Shown here: positions 9,687 to 17,776 of the stretch, one piece after another
Layout of the letters: the number at the start of each line of letters is the position of its first letter
Numbering within the stretch: position 1 is the first letter of the stretch
DNA from: Cupriavidus sp. D39
Lineage (GTDB): Bacteria > Pseudomonadota > Gammaproteobacteria > Burkholderiales > Burkholderiaceae
DNA length: 64,000 bases
Direction: 5' to 3'
NCBI RefSeq assembly: GCF_026627925.1
Contig: NZ_JAPNLE010000009.1
Coordinates: 1,054,001 to 1,118,000 of the forward strand
Program-made: the position numbers and the translations under genes
The notes under the pieces: generated by a model
What the model saw: only the letters and a program-made list of their open reading frames with translations
The model's database searches: none
Told to the model about the DNA's origin: nothing

Positions 9687-10153
9687 GGAAATAAGGCCTT
9701 TTGAGATGGGGTTCCGGACGCGACCAGGAAGGTCTCAACCGAGGTGTTTGACCATTGTGGCATACCACAACACCGTTTTCAATACACCAGAATCAACTAC
9801 TGAAATCCATCTCTCAGTGATTTCCCTTAGTGATACTGGCTGGTAGCGATGCCTGGCCCGGCAGTCACCGAGTGATTTCAATCGATGGTGGCACAGATCC
9901 CGAAGATAGCGCGAAGGTCTTTGTTTATAAGGCATTTCCGAAGGGACCAGGATGGCTGTAGGTGCCCTCGGAAGTACTGGCAGCATGTCGATCAAGTGCT
10001 GTTTTCCACCCGCGACCCAGCAACAACCCAGCAACAACCGCTTTTTTCCAGGCACCAGAAAAATATTCTGTTTGCATACCAGAAAGCTGTTGTTGTATAT
10101 TTTTTGGCAACCCCGGTCTAATCGCCGGCCGTGACCTTCAACGTAAACCGCTG
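9687..10153. other. divergent control region between the two catabolic arms
   Basis: This 467-bp stretch separates the minus-strand acyl-CoA synthetase from the plus-strand GntR gene. No convincing gene is seen; the open frames are short and lack family features. It is more AT-rich than its surroundings, particularly around 10000-10120. It holds a perfect inverted repeat (9755-9770) and a related half-site, GCATACCA, at 10074-10081. Both promoters of the island should lie here. Confidence 0.6.
9755..9770. promoter_or_regulatory. candidate GntR operator, perfect palindrome
   Basis: TTGTGG and CCACAA form six-base perfect inverted arms around CATA. It lies 69 bp upstream of the acyl-CoA synthetase start. 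FCD-type GntR regulators bind short palindromes of this kind, and a GntR gene starts 384 bp away. The core ATACCA recurs at 10074, 19379 and 21539. That it is an operator is inferred. Confidence 0.5.
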
Positions 10154-10912
10154 ATGACTTCAACCTCCGTTCGCACCCGCCCTCTCCCTAGCGAGGGGAT
10201 GGCCTTGTCCGCGGCAGCCGATCCAGTGCCGCGCACGGGCCTCGCCATAGACATTCGCGCCACGCTGGAGGAGGAAATCGAAAAAGGCATCCTGCCACCT
10301 GGCAGCGCGCTGGATGAGCGTGCGCTGGCGGTCCGCTTCGACGTGTCGCGCACGCCCGTTCGCGAAGCGTTGCAGCAGCTTGCGGCACGCGAACTGGTCT
10401 GTATCGCGCCGCGTCAGTGTGCAACCGTGGCGCGGCTTTCGATCAGCAAAGTGCGGGCAATGCTCGAATACGTGGGGGAACTTGAGTCGCTGTGCGCCAG
10501 GCTGGCCGCCCGGCGAGCCGACGAAAGCCTGCACGCCACGCTCGACGCGGGCATTCACCACTGCCGGCAAGCCGCGGAGACAGGCGGCCAGCAAGCGTAT
10601 GCGGCCGCCAATGCCCTGTTCCACGAGGCAATTTACGCGGGCTGCCGCAATACGTATCTGGCCGAGCATATCCGCCAGGCACGCAGGCGCCTGCAGCGCT
10701 ACCGCACCCAGGATTTCCTGAACAGGAGCCAGATCGCCAGGTCCCTGAGCGATCACCAGGAGATCGCGCGCGCCATCCAGTCCGGTGACGAACTGCAGGC
10801 AGGCGCCGCGATGCTGTTGCACGTGCCCGCCGGTACCACCGGCTTTTCCGAGTTCCTGGCCACTGTGCCGATGAACTTCTTCGCAGGCGAAACCAGCACC
10901 GAAACGCCCTGA
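10154..10912 (+). CDS. GntR-family regulator, FCD subfamily
   Basis: A 252-residue regulator. The winged helix-turn-helix contains G-S-A-L-D-E-R-A-L-A and V-S-R-T-P-V-R-E-A-L at residues 50-73, and an all-helical FCD ligand domain follows, with H-E-A-I and a late D-H-Q-E. The start at 10154 precedes the conserved domain without a strong ribosome site; M-A-L-S at 10199 is an alternative. It opens the plus-strand arm and faces the minus arm, so it probably controls both in response to a pathway acid. The C-terminus A-G-T-T-G-F-S-E-F-L is nearly identical to that of the regulator at 20.6 kb, so the two are paralogues. Confidence 0.92.
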   Translation: MTSTSVRTRPLPSEGMALSAAADPVPRTGLAIDIRATLEEEIEKGILPPGSALDERALAVRFDVSRTPVREALQQLAARELVCIAPRQCATVARLSISKVRAMLEYVGELESLCARLAARRADESLHATLDAGIHHCRQAAETGGQQAYAAANALFHEAIYAGCRNTYLAEHIRQARRRLQRYRTQDFLNRSQIARSLSDHQEIARAIQSGDELQAGAAMLLHVPAGTTGFSEFLATVPMNFFAGETSTETP

Positions 10913-10924
10913 CAGAGGCATTCC

Positions 10925-11325
10925 ATGACACGTACGCTCCGCTCGCTCGATGTCCCCGGCCTGGCGCACAACGCGCCGATCCCGGTCGGCGCTCGCGTGG
11001 GCAACATCATCTGCTCCTCGGCGATTGCCGGCAAGGATCCCGCCACAGGCAGACTCCCGGCGGATGCCGCTGCGCAGGCGGAACTGGCCTTTTCGAACCT
11101 GCAGCGGCTGCTTGAAGTCGGGGGCGCGACCCTCGCCGACCTGGTCAAGCTCACCGTCTACGTGAAGGACAACAGCGTGCGCGAGGCGGTCAACGGTGAG
11201 TGGCTGCACTATTTCCCGGACCCCTCGACCGTCCCGCGCGGCACATCGTCGTACACGACCTCCAGCACGGCATGTTGCTGCAACTTGAATGCATGGCCGT
11301 TGTGGCCAGCGAAACCAAAGGCTGA
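10925..11325 (+). pseudogene. RidA family protein, one frameshift
   Basis: Corrected by one base this is a 133-residue RidA/YjgF protein: V-G-N-I-I-C-S-S-A-I-A-G near residue 23, L-V-K-L-T-V-Y-V near residue 75, and H-G-M-L-L-Q-L-E-C-M-A-V-V at the end. RidA proteins hydrolyse reactive enamine/imine or related intermediates. The frame breaks near 11233 in the C-C-G context of D-P-S-T-[R-P-A-R]; one extra C restores the family C-terminus and a stop at 11323-11325, 5 bp before the next gene. It is embedded in the catabolic operon, which suggests hydrolysis of an unstable pathway intermediate. Confidence 0.82.
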
Positions 11326-11330
11326 ACCTC

Positions 11331-12335
11331 ATGATCATCGATTCCCACGCGCATATCGTCATGCCTCCCGAAAGCTTCCGCTACATGGCGGAGCTGGTAG
11401 GAGGCCGTGCCAACCCGTCAACCACGCCGAAGGTGCCGGATGCTTCCGTGCGCAAGGTGGCCGAAGAACTGGTTCAGAGCATGGACAACGTCGGCACCGA
11501 CGTGCAGTTCATTTCGCCGCGTCCCTACTTGCAGATGCACTCGGTCAAGCCCGGCCGCGTGACCGAATTGTGGTCGCGCCATTGCAACGACCTGATCGCA
11601 CGCTTCGTGGCGCTGTTCCCGGACCGTTTCCGCGGTGTCGCGGGATTGCCCCAATACATGAACGAATCGCCGGCGCTGCGCGCAGTGCCCGAGCTGGAAC
11701 GCTGCGTCAAGGAACTCGGCTTTGTCGGCTGCCTGATCAACCCCGACCCGACCGAAGGCGAAGGCCCGACGCCTCCCGGCCTGGGCGATCCGTTCTGGTA
11801 TCCGCTATACGATGCCATGACCAAACTCGACGTACCGGGCCTGATCCACTCGGCCGGCAGCTGCAGCGCGCGCGAGTCCTATACCCTGAAGTTCATCAAC
11901 GAAGAGAGCATTGCCATCGTCTCGCTGCTGGGCTCCAAGGTCTTCGACACATACCCGGGCCTGAAGATCGTCGTGGCACATGGCGGCGGCGCGATTCCCT
12001 ACCAGATGGGACGTTTTCGCTCATGGTCGGTCCGCAAGGGCGATACGGTGAGCTTCGACGAACAGATCAAGCGCTTGTACTTCGACACCTGCAACTATTC
12101 CAAGGAAGCCATTGAGCTGCTGCTCAAGGTAGCCGGCACCGACAACGTGCTGTTCGGCACGGAAAAGCCGGGCACCGGCAGCGCGCGCGATCCGGTCTCC
12201 GGACGCGATTATGACGACATGAAGCCGGTGATCGAGAGCATCGACTGGCTCAGCGAGCAAGAGCGCAGGAACATCTTCGAGTGCAATTGCACCCGCGTCT
12301 ACTCGCGCGCCTTCCGCAAAGACGAGGAGTGCTGA
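11331..12335 (+). CDS. amidohydrolase, 4-oxalomesaconate-hydratase (LigJ) type
   Basis: A 334-residue member of the amidohydrolase-2 family. The metal motif H-A-H is at residues 6-8, Q-F-I-S-P-R-P near 60, and V-A-H-G-G-G-A-I-P-Y-Q near 205. The overall pattern, including F-I-N-E-E-S-I-A and L-F-G-T-E-K-P-G-T-G-S, matches LigJ of sphingomonads as I know it; LigJ hydrates 4-oxalomesaconate in protocatechuate 4,5-cleavage. With the LigB dioxygenase and RraA aldolase on the divergent arm it makes three steps of one route. The start ATG at 11331 lies just after the RidA stop. Decarboxylase activity of the same superfamily is the main alternative. Confidence 0.85.
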   Translation: MIIDSHAHIVMPPESFRYMAELVGGRANPSTTPKVPDASVRKVAEELVQSMDNVGTDVQFISPRPYLQMHSVKPGRVTELWSRHCNDLIARFVALFPDRFRGVAGLPQYMNESPALRAVPELERCVKELGFVGCLINPDPTEGEGPTPPGLGDPFWYPLYDAMTKLDVPGLIHSAGSCSARESYTLKFINEESIAIVSLLGSKVFDTYPGLKIVVAHGGGAIPYQMGRFRSWSVRKGDTVSFDEQIKRLYFDTCNYSKEAIELLLKVAGTDNVLFGTEKPGTGSARDPVSGRDYDDMKPVIESIDWLSEQERRNIFECNCTRVYSRAFRKDEEC

Positions 12336-12337
12336 AC

Positions 12338-13577
12338 ATGGCCATGACCCGCCAAGACAATGAATTGCTTACCCGCGTGGAGAACGGCGCGCCGATGGGC
12401 GAGATGATCCGCCAGCATTACTGGATCCCGGCCGTACCCTCGGCCAAGCTGGAAGCGGACGGTGCGCCGGTGCGCGTGCGGCTGCTGGGCACCAACTACG
12501 TGGCGTTTCGCGCCACCGACGGCCATGTCGGCGTGCTCGACGAGCAATGCCCGCACCGCAAGGCTTCCCTGCTGATGGGCCGCAACGAAGACAACGGCCT
12601 GCGTTGCCTCTTCCACGGCTGGAAGATCAATGCCAGCGGCGAGGTCATCGATGCGCCGAACCACGTGGGCGATCAGGCGCAGTTCTGCAAGCACGTGCGC
12701 GTCAACCGCTATAGCGTGGAAGAACGCGGCGGCATTGTCTGGGTGTGGCTTGGCAAAGGCGAGCAGCCGCCCAAGTTCCCCGACTTGCCGTTCACCCGCC
12801 TGCCGCACGACCAGCGTTCGGTCACCAGCCAGGAAGTGCCGACCAACTGGGTGCAGGGCGTGGAAGCCTCGATGGACTCTTCACACGTCGGCGTGCTGCA
12901 TGAATCCACCACGCAGATTACCGCCGGCGCGGGCAACGAGCGCCTGCACATGACCCAGGCGCTGGCGCCGCGGCTGGAATTCGAAGACATGCCGTATGGC
13001 TACCGCTACGCCGCCGTGCGCGCCCTGCCCGACGACAAGATCTACGCGCGCGTCAACAAGCTTCGTCATGCCGTGGTACGGCATCATCTGCGCGCCCGAT
13101 GCCAAGGGCCCCGGCACGGTGTTCTTCTCCACGCCGGTGGACGATGTCACGCACCGCGCCTGGTTCGTGCATTTCAACCCGCACCGGCCGCTGGGCATGA
13201 CGGTGATGTCGGCCACTCCCGATGTGTGGGATTTCCCACCGCTGCCACCGGGCGGTCCGGAAAACAACTGGGGCCAGAACCGCGACCTGATGAAGCGCGG
13301 CCATGCCACCGGGTTCCCGCAACACCTGGGCACCGAGGACTTCGCCATGTTTATCGGCCAGGGGCCCATCGTGGACCGCACCACCGAACAGCTCTGCTCG
13401 GCCGACGGCGCGGTGCTGCGTGTGCGGCAGGCTCTGCTCAAGTCCGTGCGCGAGTTCACGGCGGGCAAGACGCCGACGCTGGCCGACAACCCAGATCTCG
13501 ACTACGCCAAGGCGGCGTCCGTAGGTGGCGTGCTGCCGGCAGGCAGCGACTGGCGCACGCTGACGCAAACGCCCTGA
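12338..13577 (+). pseudogene. Rieske aromatic-ring oxygenase alpha subunit (first), one frameshift
   Basis: Corrected for one base it is about 412 residues. The Rieske cluster motif is C-P-H at 71-73 with C-L-F-H at 90-93, and the mononuclear iron site is D-S-S-H-V-G-V-L-H (His183, His188). It belongs to the one-component-oxygenase class of phthalate 4,5-dioxygenase and vanillate/carbazole-type enzymes, which need a separate flavin-iron-sulfur reductase. The frame breaks near 13059: removing one A from A-A-C-A-A-G-C restores S-F-V-M-P-W-Y-G and a conserved C-terminus. The start at 12338 has GAGGAG upstream and lies 2 bp after the amidohydrolase stop. Confidence 0.86.
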
Positions 13578-13614
13578 GCCATCCGCACCGTCACAAGAAA
13601 ATACGGAGACAAGC

Positions 13615-14598
13615 ATGACAAGCTACCGCCGACGCCGGCTCCTGCTGGCGGCGTGCGCGGGCCTCGCCGCGCCTGCCGCAGCGTACGCCGGCATGCAGGG
13701 AAAGCCCGTGATCCGCATCCTGCTAGGGCTGCCGCCCGGCGGCGGCACCGACGCGATCGCCCGTTACTTCGCCGACTGGCTGCCGCAGATCCTGGAGCAG
13801 CCGGTCATCATTGAAAGCCATGTCGGCGTTGGCGGCCGTCTCGCCGCGGACGTGCTGATGGCGGCGAAGCCGGACGGCCTCGCCTACATGATCGCCCCCA
13901 ACGCCACGCCGACCTTCCAGACGCTGGTCTTCGGGCCGCAGCTCAGGTGGAACCTCTGGCGCGACTTTGCTCCGGTGGCCGGCCTGGTCTCTTACCCATT
14001 GGGGATGGCAGTACGGATGGATACGGGCGTCAGCAATGCGCGCGAATTCGTGGATTGGGTCAGGAAGCATCCCGACAGCGCCGTCTTCGGCACGCCGGGC
14101 CTGGGTGGCATGAACCACTTTCTCGGGATGCAGTTCGCCAGGGCGGCTGGCATCGCGCTGTCGGTGGCGCCCTACAAGGGCACGCCGCCCCTGATCAACG
14201 ACCTGGTGGGAGGCCACGTACCCGCGGCCGTGACGTTGCTGGACGACATGCTGAAGTACCACCGCACCGGCAAGGTGCGGATGATCGGCATTTTCAGCGC
14301 GAAGCGCTCGCCTCTGGCTCCGGATATCCCGACCATGGCCGAGCAAGGCATCAACGTGACCTCCGGCGACGGCTGGACCGCAATGTGGGCGCCAGCCGGA
14401 ACCCCGGGGGCCGAGCTCGAACGGATGCAGCAGGCGTTGCGCAAGATTCTGTCCATGCCGCAAACCAATGAGTTCCTGATGAAGCGCCTGGCGGTAGTGC
14501 CGGACTTTATCGATGCCCAGGATATGGCCCGCCGGCAGCGCGCGGAGCTCGCGGCCTGGGAACCCATCATCAAGGCGTCCGGCTTCAAGCCGGAGTAG
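13615..14598 (+). CDS. Bug/TctC-type periplasmic substrate-binding protein (second)
   Basis: A 327-residue secreted receptor of the Bug family. The signal peptide is short and arginine-rich (R-R-R-R-L-L-L-A-A-C) and ends near A-Y-A at 25. Hallmarks are L-P-P-G-G-G-T-D, G-V-G-G-R and the C-terminal K-A-S-G-F. It shares many stretches with the receptor at 4.1 kb (M-I-A-P-N-A-T, F-G-T-P-G-L-G-G), so the two arms carry paralogous receptors. It sits between two Rieske oxygenases, which suggests that one of them acts on the imported acid. No TctAB genes are nearby. Confidence 0.92.
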   Translation: MTSYRRRRLLLAACAGLAAPAAAYAGMQGKPVIRILLGLPPGGGTDAIARYFADWLPQILEQPVIIESHVGVGGRLAADVLMAAKPDGLAYMIAPNATPTFQTLVFGPQLRWNLWRDFAPVAGLVSYPLGMAVRMDTGVSNAREFVDWVRKHPDSAVFGTPGLGGMNHFLGMQFARAAGIALSVAPYKGTPPLINDLVGGHVPAAVTLLDDMLKYHRTGKVRMIGIFSAKRSPLAPDIPTMAEQGINVTSGDGWTAMWAPAGTPGAELERMQQALRKILSMPQTNEFLMKRLAVVPDFIDAQDMARRQRAELAAWEPIIKASGFKPE

Positions 14599-14622
14599 CC
14601 GATCGCCCGCGGGAACACGCCA

Positions 14623-15906
14623 ATGCTTAGTGAGGACAAGAATTGTCAGCTGACCCAAGTGGGGCCGGACGCGCCAATGGGAGAAGTGTTGAGGCGACAC
14701 TGGCACCCGATCGCCGGCATCGACGAACTGGACCGCAACCCCATCAAGCGGGTGCGCCTGATGGGCGAGGACCTGGTGCTCTACAAGGACCTGAGCGGTA
14801 CCTACGGCCTGGTTGACCGGCATTGCGCACACCGCCGCGCCGACCTGGCCTACGGCTATGTCGAGCAATGCGGGCTGCGCTGCAACTACCACGGCTGGCA
14901 ATACGACCAGCAGGGCCGCTGCGTAGACCAGCCCTTCGAGCAAATGGCCGATCCGCATGGCAGGCTGAAGGCGCGCGTGCGCCTCAAGGCCTACCAGGTC
15001 CAGGCCAAGGCCGGCATGCTATGGGCCTATATGGGTCCGCAGCCGGCGCCACTGCTGCCGGACTGGGAGCCGTTCAGCTGGCGCAACGGCTTCGTCCAGG
15101 TGGTCTTTGCCGAGGTGCCCTGCAACTGGCTGCAAGCACAAGAGAACTCAATCGATCCGGTGCACTTCGAGTGGATGCATGCCAACTGGGGCCGCCGGCT
15201 GCGCGGCGATTCCGCAAGCTACGCGCCACGGCACCTGCGGCTCGATTTCGAGGAATTCGAGCACGGCTTCCTCTACAAACGCATCAGCGAAGGCACGGAC
15301 GAGCACCATCCGCTATGGACCATCGGCCGCGTCTGCCTGTGGCCCAATGGGTTCTTTCTTGGCGACCACTTCGAATGGCGTGTTCCCGTCGACGACGAGA
15401 ACACGCTGAGCGTGACCTGGTCCTTCATCCGCGTGCCACGCGAGGCCGAGCCCTACGAGCAAGCCGTGATCCCTTCGTGGACCAGTCCGATCCGCGACGC
15501 GCGCACCGGCCGATGGATCTCAAGCCATGTCATTAACCAGGACATCATCGCCTGGGTCGGCCAGGGCCGTGTCACCGACCGCAGCCAGGAGAACCTCGGC
15601 GCCAGCGACCGCGGCATCGCCATGATCCGCCGCCGCCTGTTCGACGATATCGACGCCGTGGCGCAGGGCCGGGATCCCAAGGGGCTGATCCGCGATCCGC
15701 AGGCCAACCATCGCGTGATGCTGCCCTGCGACTCGCGCGCCTTCTTCCTGGAGGGCCTGGCGCTGGAGCAGTACGCCAACCATCCGAAGTGGAACAAGCT
15801 GTTGTTCCACTTCATTTTCCACGCCGGCCAGCCGGACGAGGTCAAGCGCGCCTACGAGGCAGCCACGGGCGTGAAGCTCAAGGACATTGACGTGGTCGAG
15901 ATCTAG
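14623..15906 (+). CDS. Rieske aromatic-ring oxygenase alpha subunit (second)
   Basis: An intact 427-residue oxygenase. The Rieske ligands are Cys68, His70, Cys87 and His90 (C-A-H and C-N-Y-H). The mononuclear iron site is N-S-I-D-P-V-H-F-E-W-M-H, with His181 and His186. It differs clearly from the first oxygenase, so the operon encodes two ring-attacking specificities. The reductase directly downstream (51 bp) may serve both. Likely chemistry is mono- or dihydroxylation, or O-demethylation, of a carboxylated ring. Confidence 0.92.
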   Translation: MLSEDKNCQLTQVGPDAPMGEVLRRHWHPIAGIDELDRNPIKRVRLMGEDLVLYKDLSGTYGLVDRHCAHRRADLAYGYVEQCGLRCNYHGWQYDQQGRCVDQPFEQMADPHGRLKARVRLKAYQVQAKAGMLWAYMGPQPAPLLPDWEPFSWRNGFVQVVFAEVPCNWLQAQENSIDPVHFEWMHANWGRRLRGDSASYAPRHLRLDFEEFEHGFLYKRISEGTDEHHPLWTIGRVCLWPNGFFLGDHFEWRVPVDDENTLSVTWSFIRVPREAEPYEQAVIPSWTSPIRDARTGRWISSHVINQDIIAWVGQGRVTDRSQENLGASDRGIAMIRRRLFDDIDAVAQGRDPKGLIRDPQANHRVMLPCDSRAFFLEGLALEQYANHPKWNKLLFHFIFHAGQPDEVKRAYEAATGVKLKDIDVVEI

Positions 15907-15956
15907 CCAAAGCCATCCGCCACGAACCCACGCAGGCCCAACCCCGGGAGACACCC

Positions 15957-16925
15957 ATGAGCATTACCGAGACACTGCAAGTCAGGGTCAAATCCATTAC
16001 CTGGGAAGCGGAAGGCATCCTCAGCTACGAACTCTGGCCGGTAGCCCCGCACAAGGAACTCCCGCCGTTCGAAGCCGGGGCGCACATCGACGTGCATCTG
16101 CCCAACGGCTTGATCCGCAACTATTCCCTGTTCAACTCGCCGCAAGAACGGCATCGCTACCTGATCGGCGTCAACAAGGACCCGCAGAGTCGCGGCGGCT
16201 CGCGCTATCTGCACGAAGTGCTGCGCCCGGGCGACACCCTGACCGTCAGTGCGCCGCGCAATAACTTCCCGCTCGAGGAAGCGGCCGCGTCGAGCGTCTT
16301 CATTGCCGGCGGCATCGGCATCACGCCGGTCCTCGGCATGATCCGCCGCCTGCAGACGCTGGGCCGGCCGTGGCAACTCTTCTACGCGGCACGCACACGC
16401 AAGAATGCCGCCTTCGTCGAGACCCTGCAGGCACTGCGGGACGATTCCGGGGCCACGCTCCAGCTCAGCTTCGACCGCGAGCCCGGCGCCAGCATGCTCG
16501 ACATCGCCGCCATCACCGCCGCGCTGCCGGCCGGCGCCCATGTCTACTGCTGCGGCCCGCTGCCCATGCTGGACGCCTTCGAGCAAGCCACCGCCGGCCT
16601 GCCGCCCGAGCGAGTGCACAGGGAATATTTCGCTGCGCGCGAGAGCGCCGCCACCGCAGGCGGCTTCACCGTCGAACTGGCGCGCAGCGGCCGCAGCATC
16701 GAGATAGCCAGCGGACAGACCATTCTCGACTGTCTGCTCAGTGCCGGCATCGAGCCGCCGTACTCGTGCCAGGAGGGCATTTGCGGCACCTGCGAGGTAC
16801 GCGTGCTCGCAGGGTTGCCGGACCACCGCGACCTGGTGCTCAGCGAGGCGGAAAAGGCGTCGAATCAACGCATGATGATCTGCTGTTCAGGCGCGAAGGG
16901 CAGCAAGCTGGTGCTGGATCTCTAG
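15957..16925 (+). CDS. oxygenase reductase, phthalate-dioxygenase-reductase/VanB type
   Basis: A 322-residue electron-transfer protein with an FMN domain (R-N-Y-S-L, residues 54-58), an NAD(P)H domain (G-G-I-G-I-T-P, 118-124; C-C-G-P-L-P-M near 198) and a C-terminal plant-type [2Fe-2S] domain (C-Q-E-G-I-C-G-T-C near 275 plus a late cysteine). It passes electrons from NADH to Rieske oxygenases. It is the only such reductase in the window although there are two oxygenases. GGGAG lies before the ATG. Confidence 0.93.
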   Translation: MSITETLQVRVKSITWEAEGILSYELWPVAPHKELPPFEAGAHIDVHLPNGLIRNYSLFNSPQERHRYLIGVNKDPQSRGGSRYLHEVLRPGDTLTVSAPRNNFPLEEAAASSVFIAGGIGITPVLGMIRRLQTLGRPWQLFYAARTRKNAAFVETLQALRDDSGATLQLSFDREPGASMLDIAAITAALPAGAHVYCCGPLPMLDAFEQATAGLPPERVHREYFAARESAATAGGFTVELARSGRSIEIASGQTILDCLLSAGIEPPYSCQEGICGTCEVRVLAGLPDHRDLVLSEAEKASNQRMMICCSGAKGSKLVLDL

Positions 16926-16976
16926 TCCTGCAGAACCTACGAAACCCCGATTTCCCTACTCAATGGAGTGACAGAT

Positions 16977-17774
16977 ATGAGCGCCGAACTCGTTACCTAC
17001 GAACTCGAAGGCCCGGTCGCACTGATCGGCCTGAACCGTCCCGACAAGCGCAACGCCATCAATGAAGAGGTGATTTGTGCCCTGCGCGATGCCGTGGTAC
17101 GCGCCGGCGAAGAAGCCGACGTCGGCGTGCTGTTCGGACATGGCAGCAACTTCTGCGCAGGCCTGGACCTGAAGGAAGCCCTGGCACGCGCGGCTGGCGA
17201 GGCTGTGCGCCCGCGCAAACGCCGGCGCCATTCATGGCATGAGGTGTTCGACATCATTGCCCGCGGCCCCATCCCGTTCGTTGCTGCGCTGCATGGCGCC
17301 GTGGTGGGCGGCGGCCTCGAACTGGCCACGGCGGCGCATATCCGCGTGGCGGACGAATCGGCGTTCTTCGGACTGCCCGAAGGCCAGCGCGGCATCTTCG
17401 TCGGCGGAGGCGGCACGGTCCGCGTACAACGGGTGGTCGGCTACACCGTCATGGCCGACATGATGCTGACTGGCCGCCTGCTAACGGCAGCCGAAGGCGA
17501 GCGCGAGCATATCGTGCGCTACGTTGTGCCGGCGGGCAAGGCGCTGGATAAGGCGCGTGAGCTGGCAGCGAAGATCGCGCAGAACACGCCCGACACCAAC
17601 TGGCGCATCACCAACGTATTGCCGCGCATCAACGACCTGTCGCACGACGACGGCCTGTTCATGGAGTACCTGAACTCCAACATGGCGCGCTCCCCGGAGA
17701 CCGCCGAGCGTCTGCGCGAATTCGTCGAAGGGCGGGCCAAGCCGCTCGTCGCCCCCGGAACCCAACTGGACTGA
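16977..17774 (+). CDS. enoyl-CoA hydratase/isomerase family protein
   Basis: A 265-residue crotonase-fold protein. The oxyanion-hole segments are F-C-A-G-L-D-L-K near residue 60 and L-H-G-A-V-V-G-G-G-L-E-L near 105. The ATG at 16977 with GGAG eight bases upstream is chosen over the in-frame GTG at 16968. It overlaps neither neighbour and lies 2 bp before the 3-hydroxyacyl-CoA dehydrogenase, so the two probably catalyse successive steps, hydration then oxidation, after the acyl-CoA dehydrogenases of the other arm. Crotonases also catalyse ring opening and dienoyl isomerisation, so hydration is not certain. Confidence 0.92.
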   Translation: MSAELVTYELEGPVALIGLNRPDKRNAINEEVICALRDAVVRAGEEADVGVLFGHGSNFCAGLDLKEALARAAGEAVRPRKRRRHSWHEVFDIIARGPIPFVAALHGAVVGGGLELATAAHIRVADESAFFGLPEGQRGIFVGGGGTVRVQRVVGYTVMADMMLTGRLLTAAEGEREHIVRYVVPAGKALDKARELAAKIAQNTPDTNWRITNVLPRINDLSHDDGLFMEYLNSNMARSPETAERLREFVEGRAKPLVAPGTQLD

Positions 17775-17776
17775 AT

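Noticed and set aside
9735..10163. 142-codon minus-strand open frame in the divergent control region
   Set aside because: No family features, and the stretch contains the palindrome and AT-rich promoter DNA expected between divergent operons.
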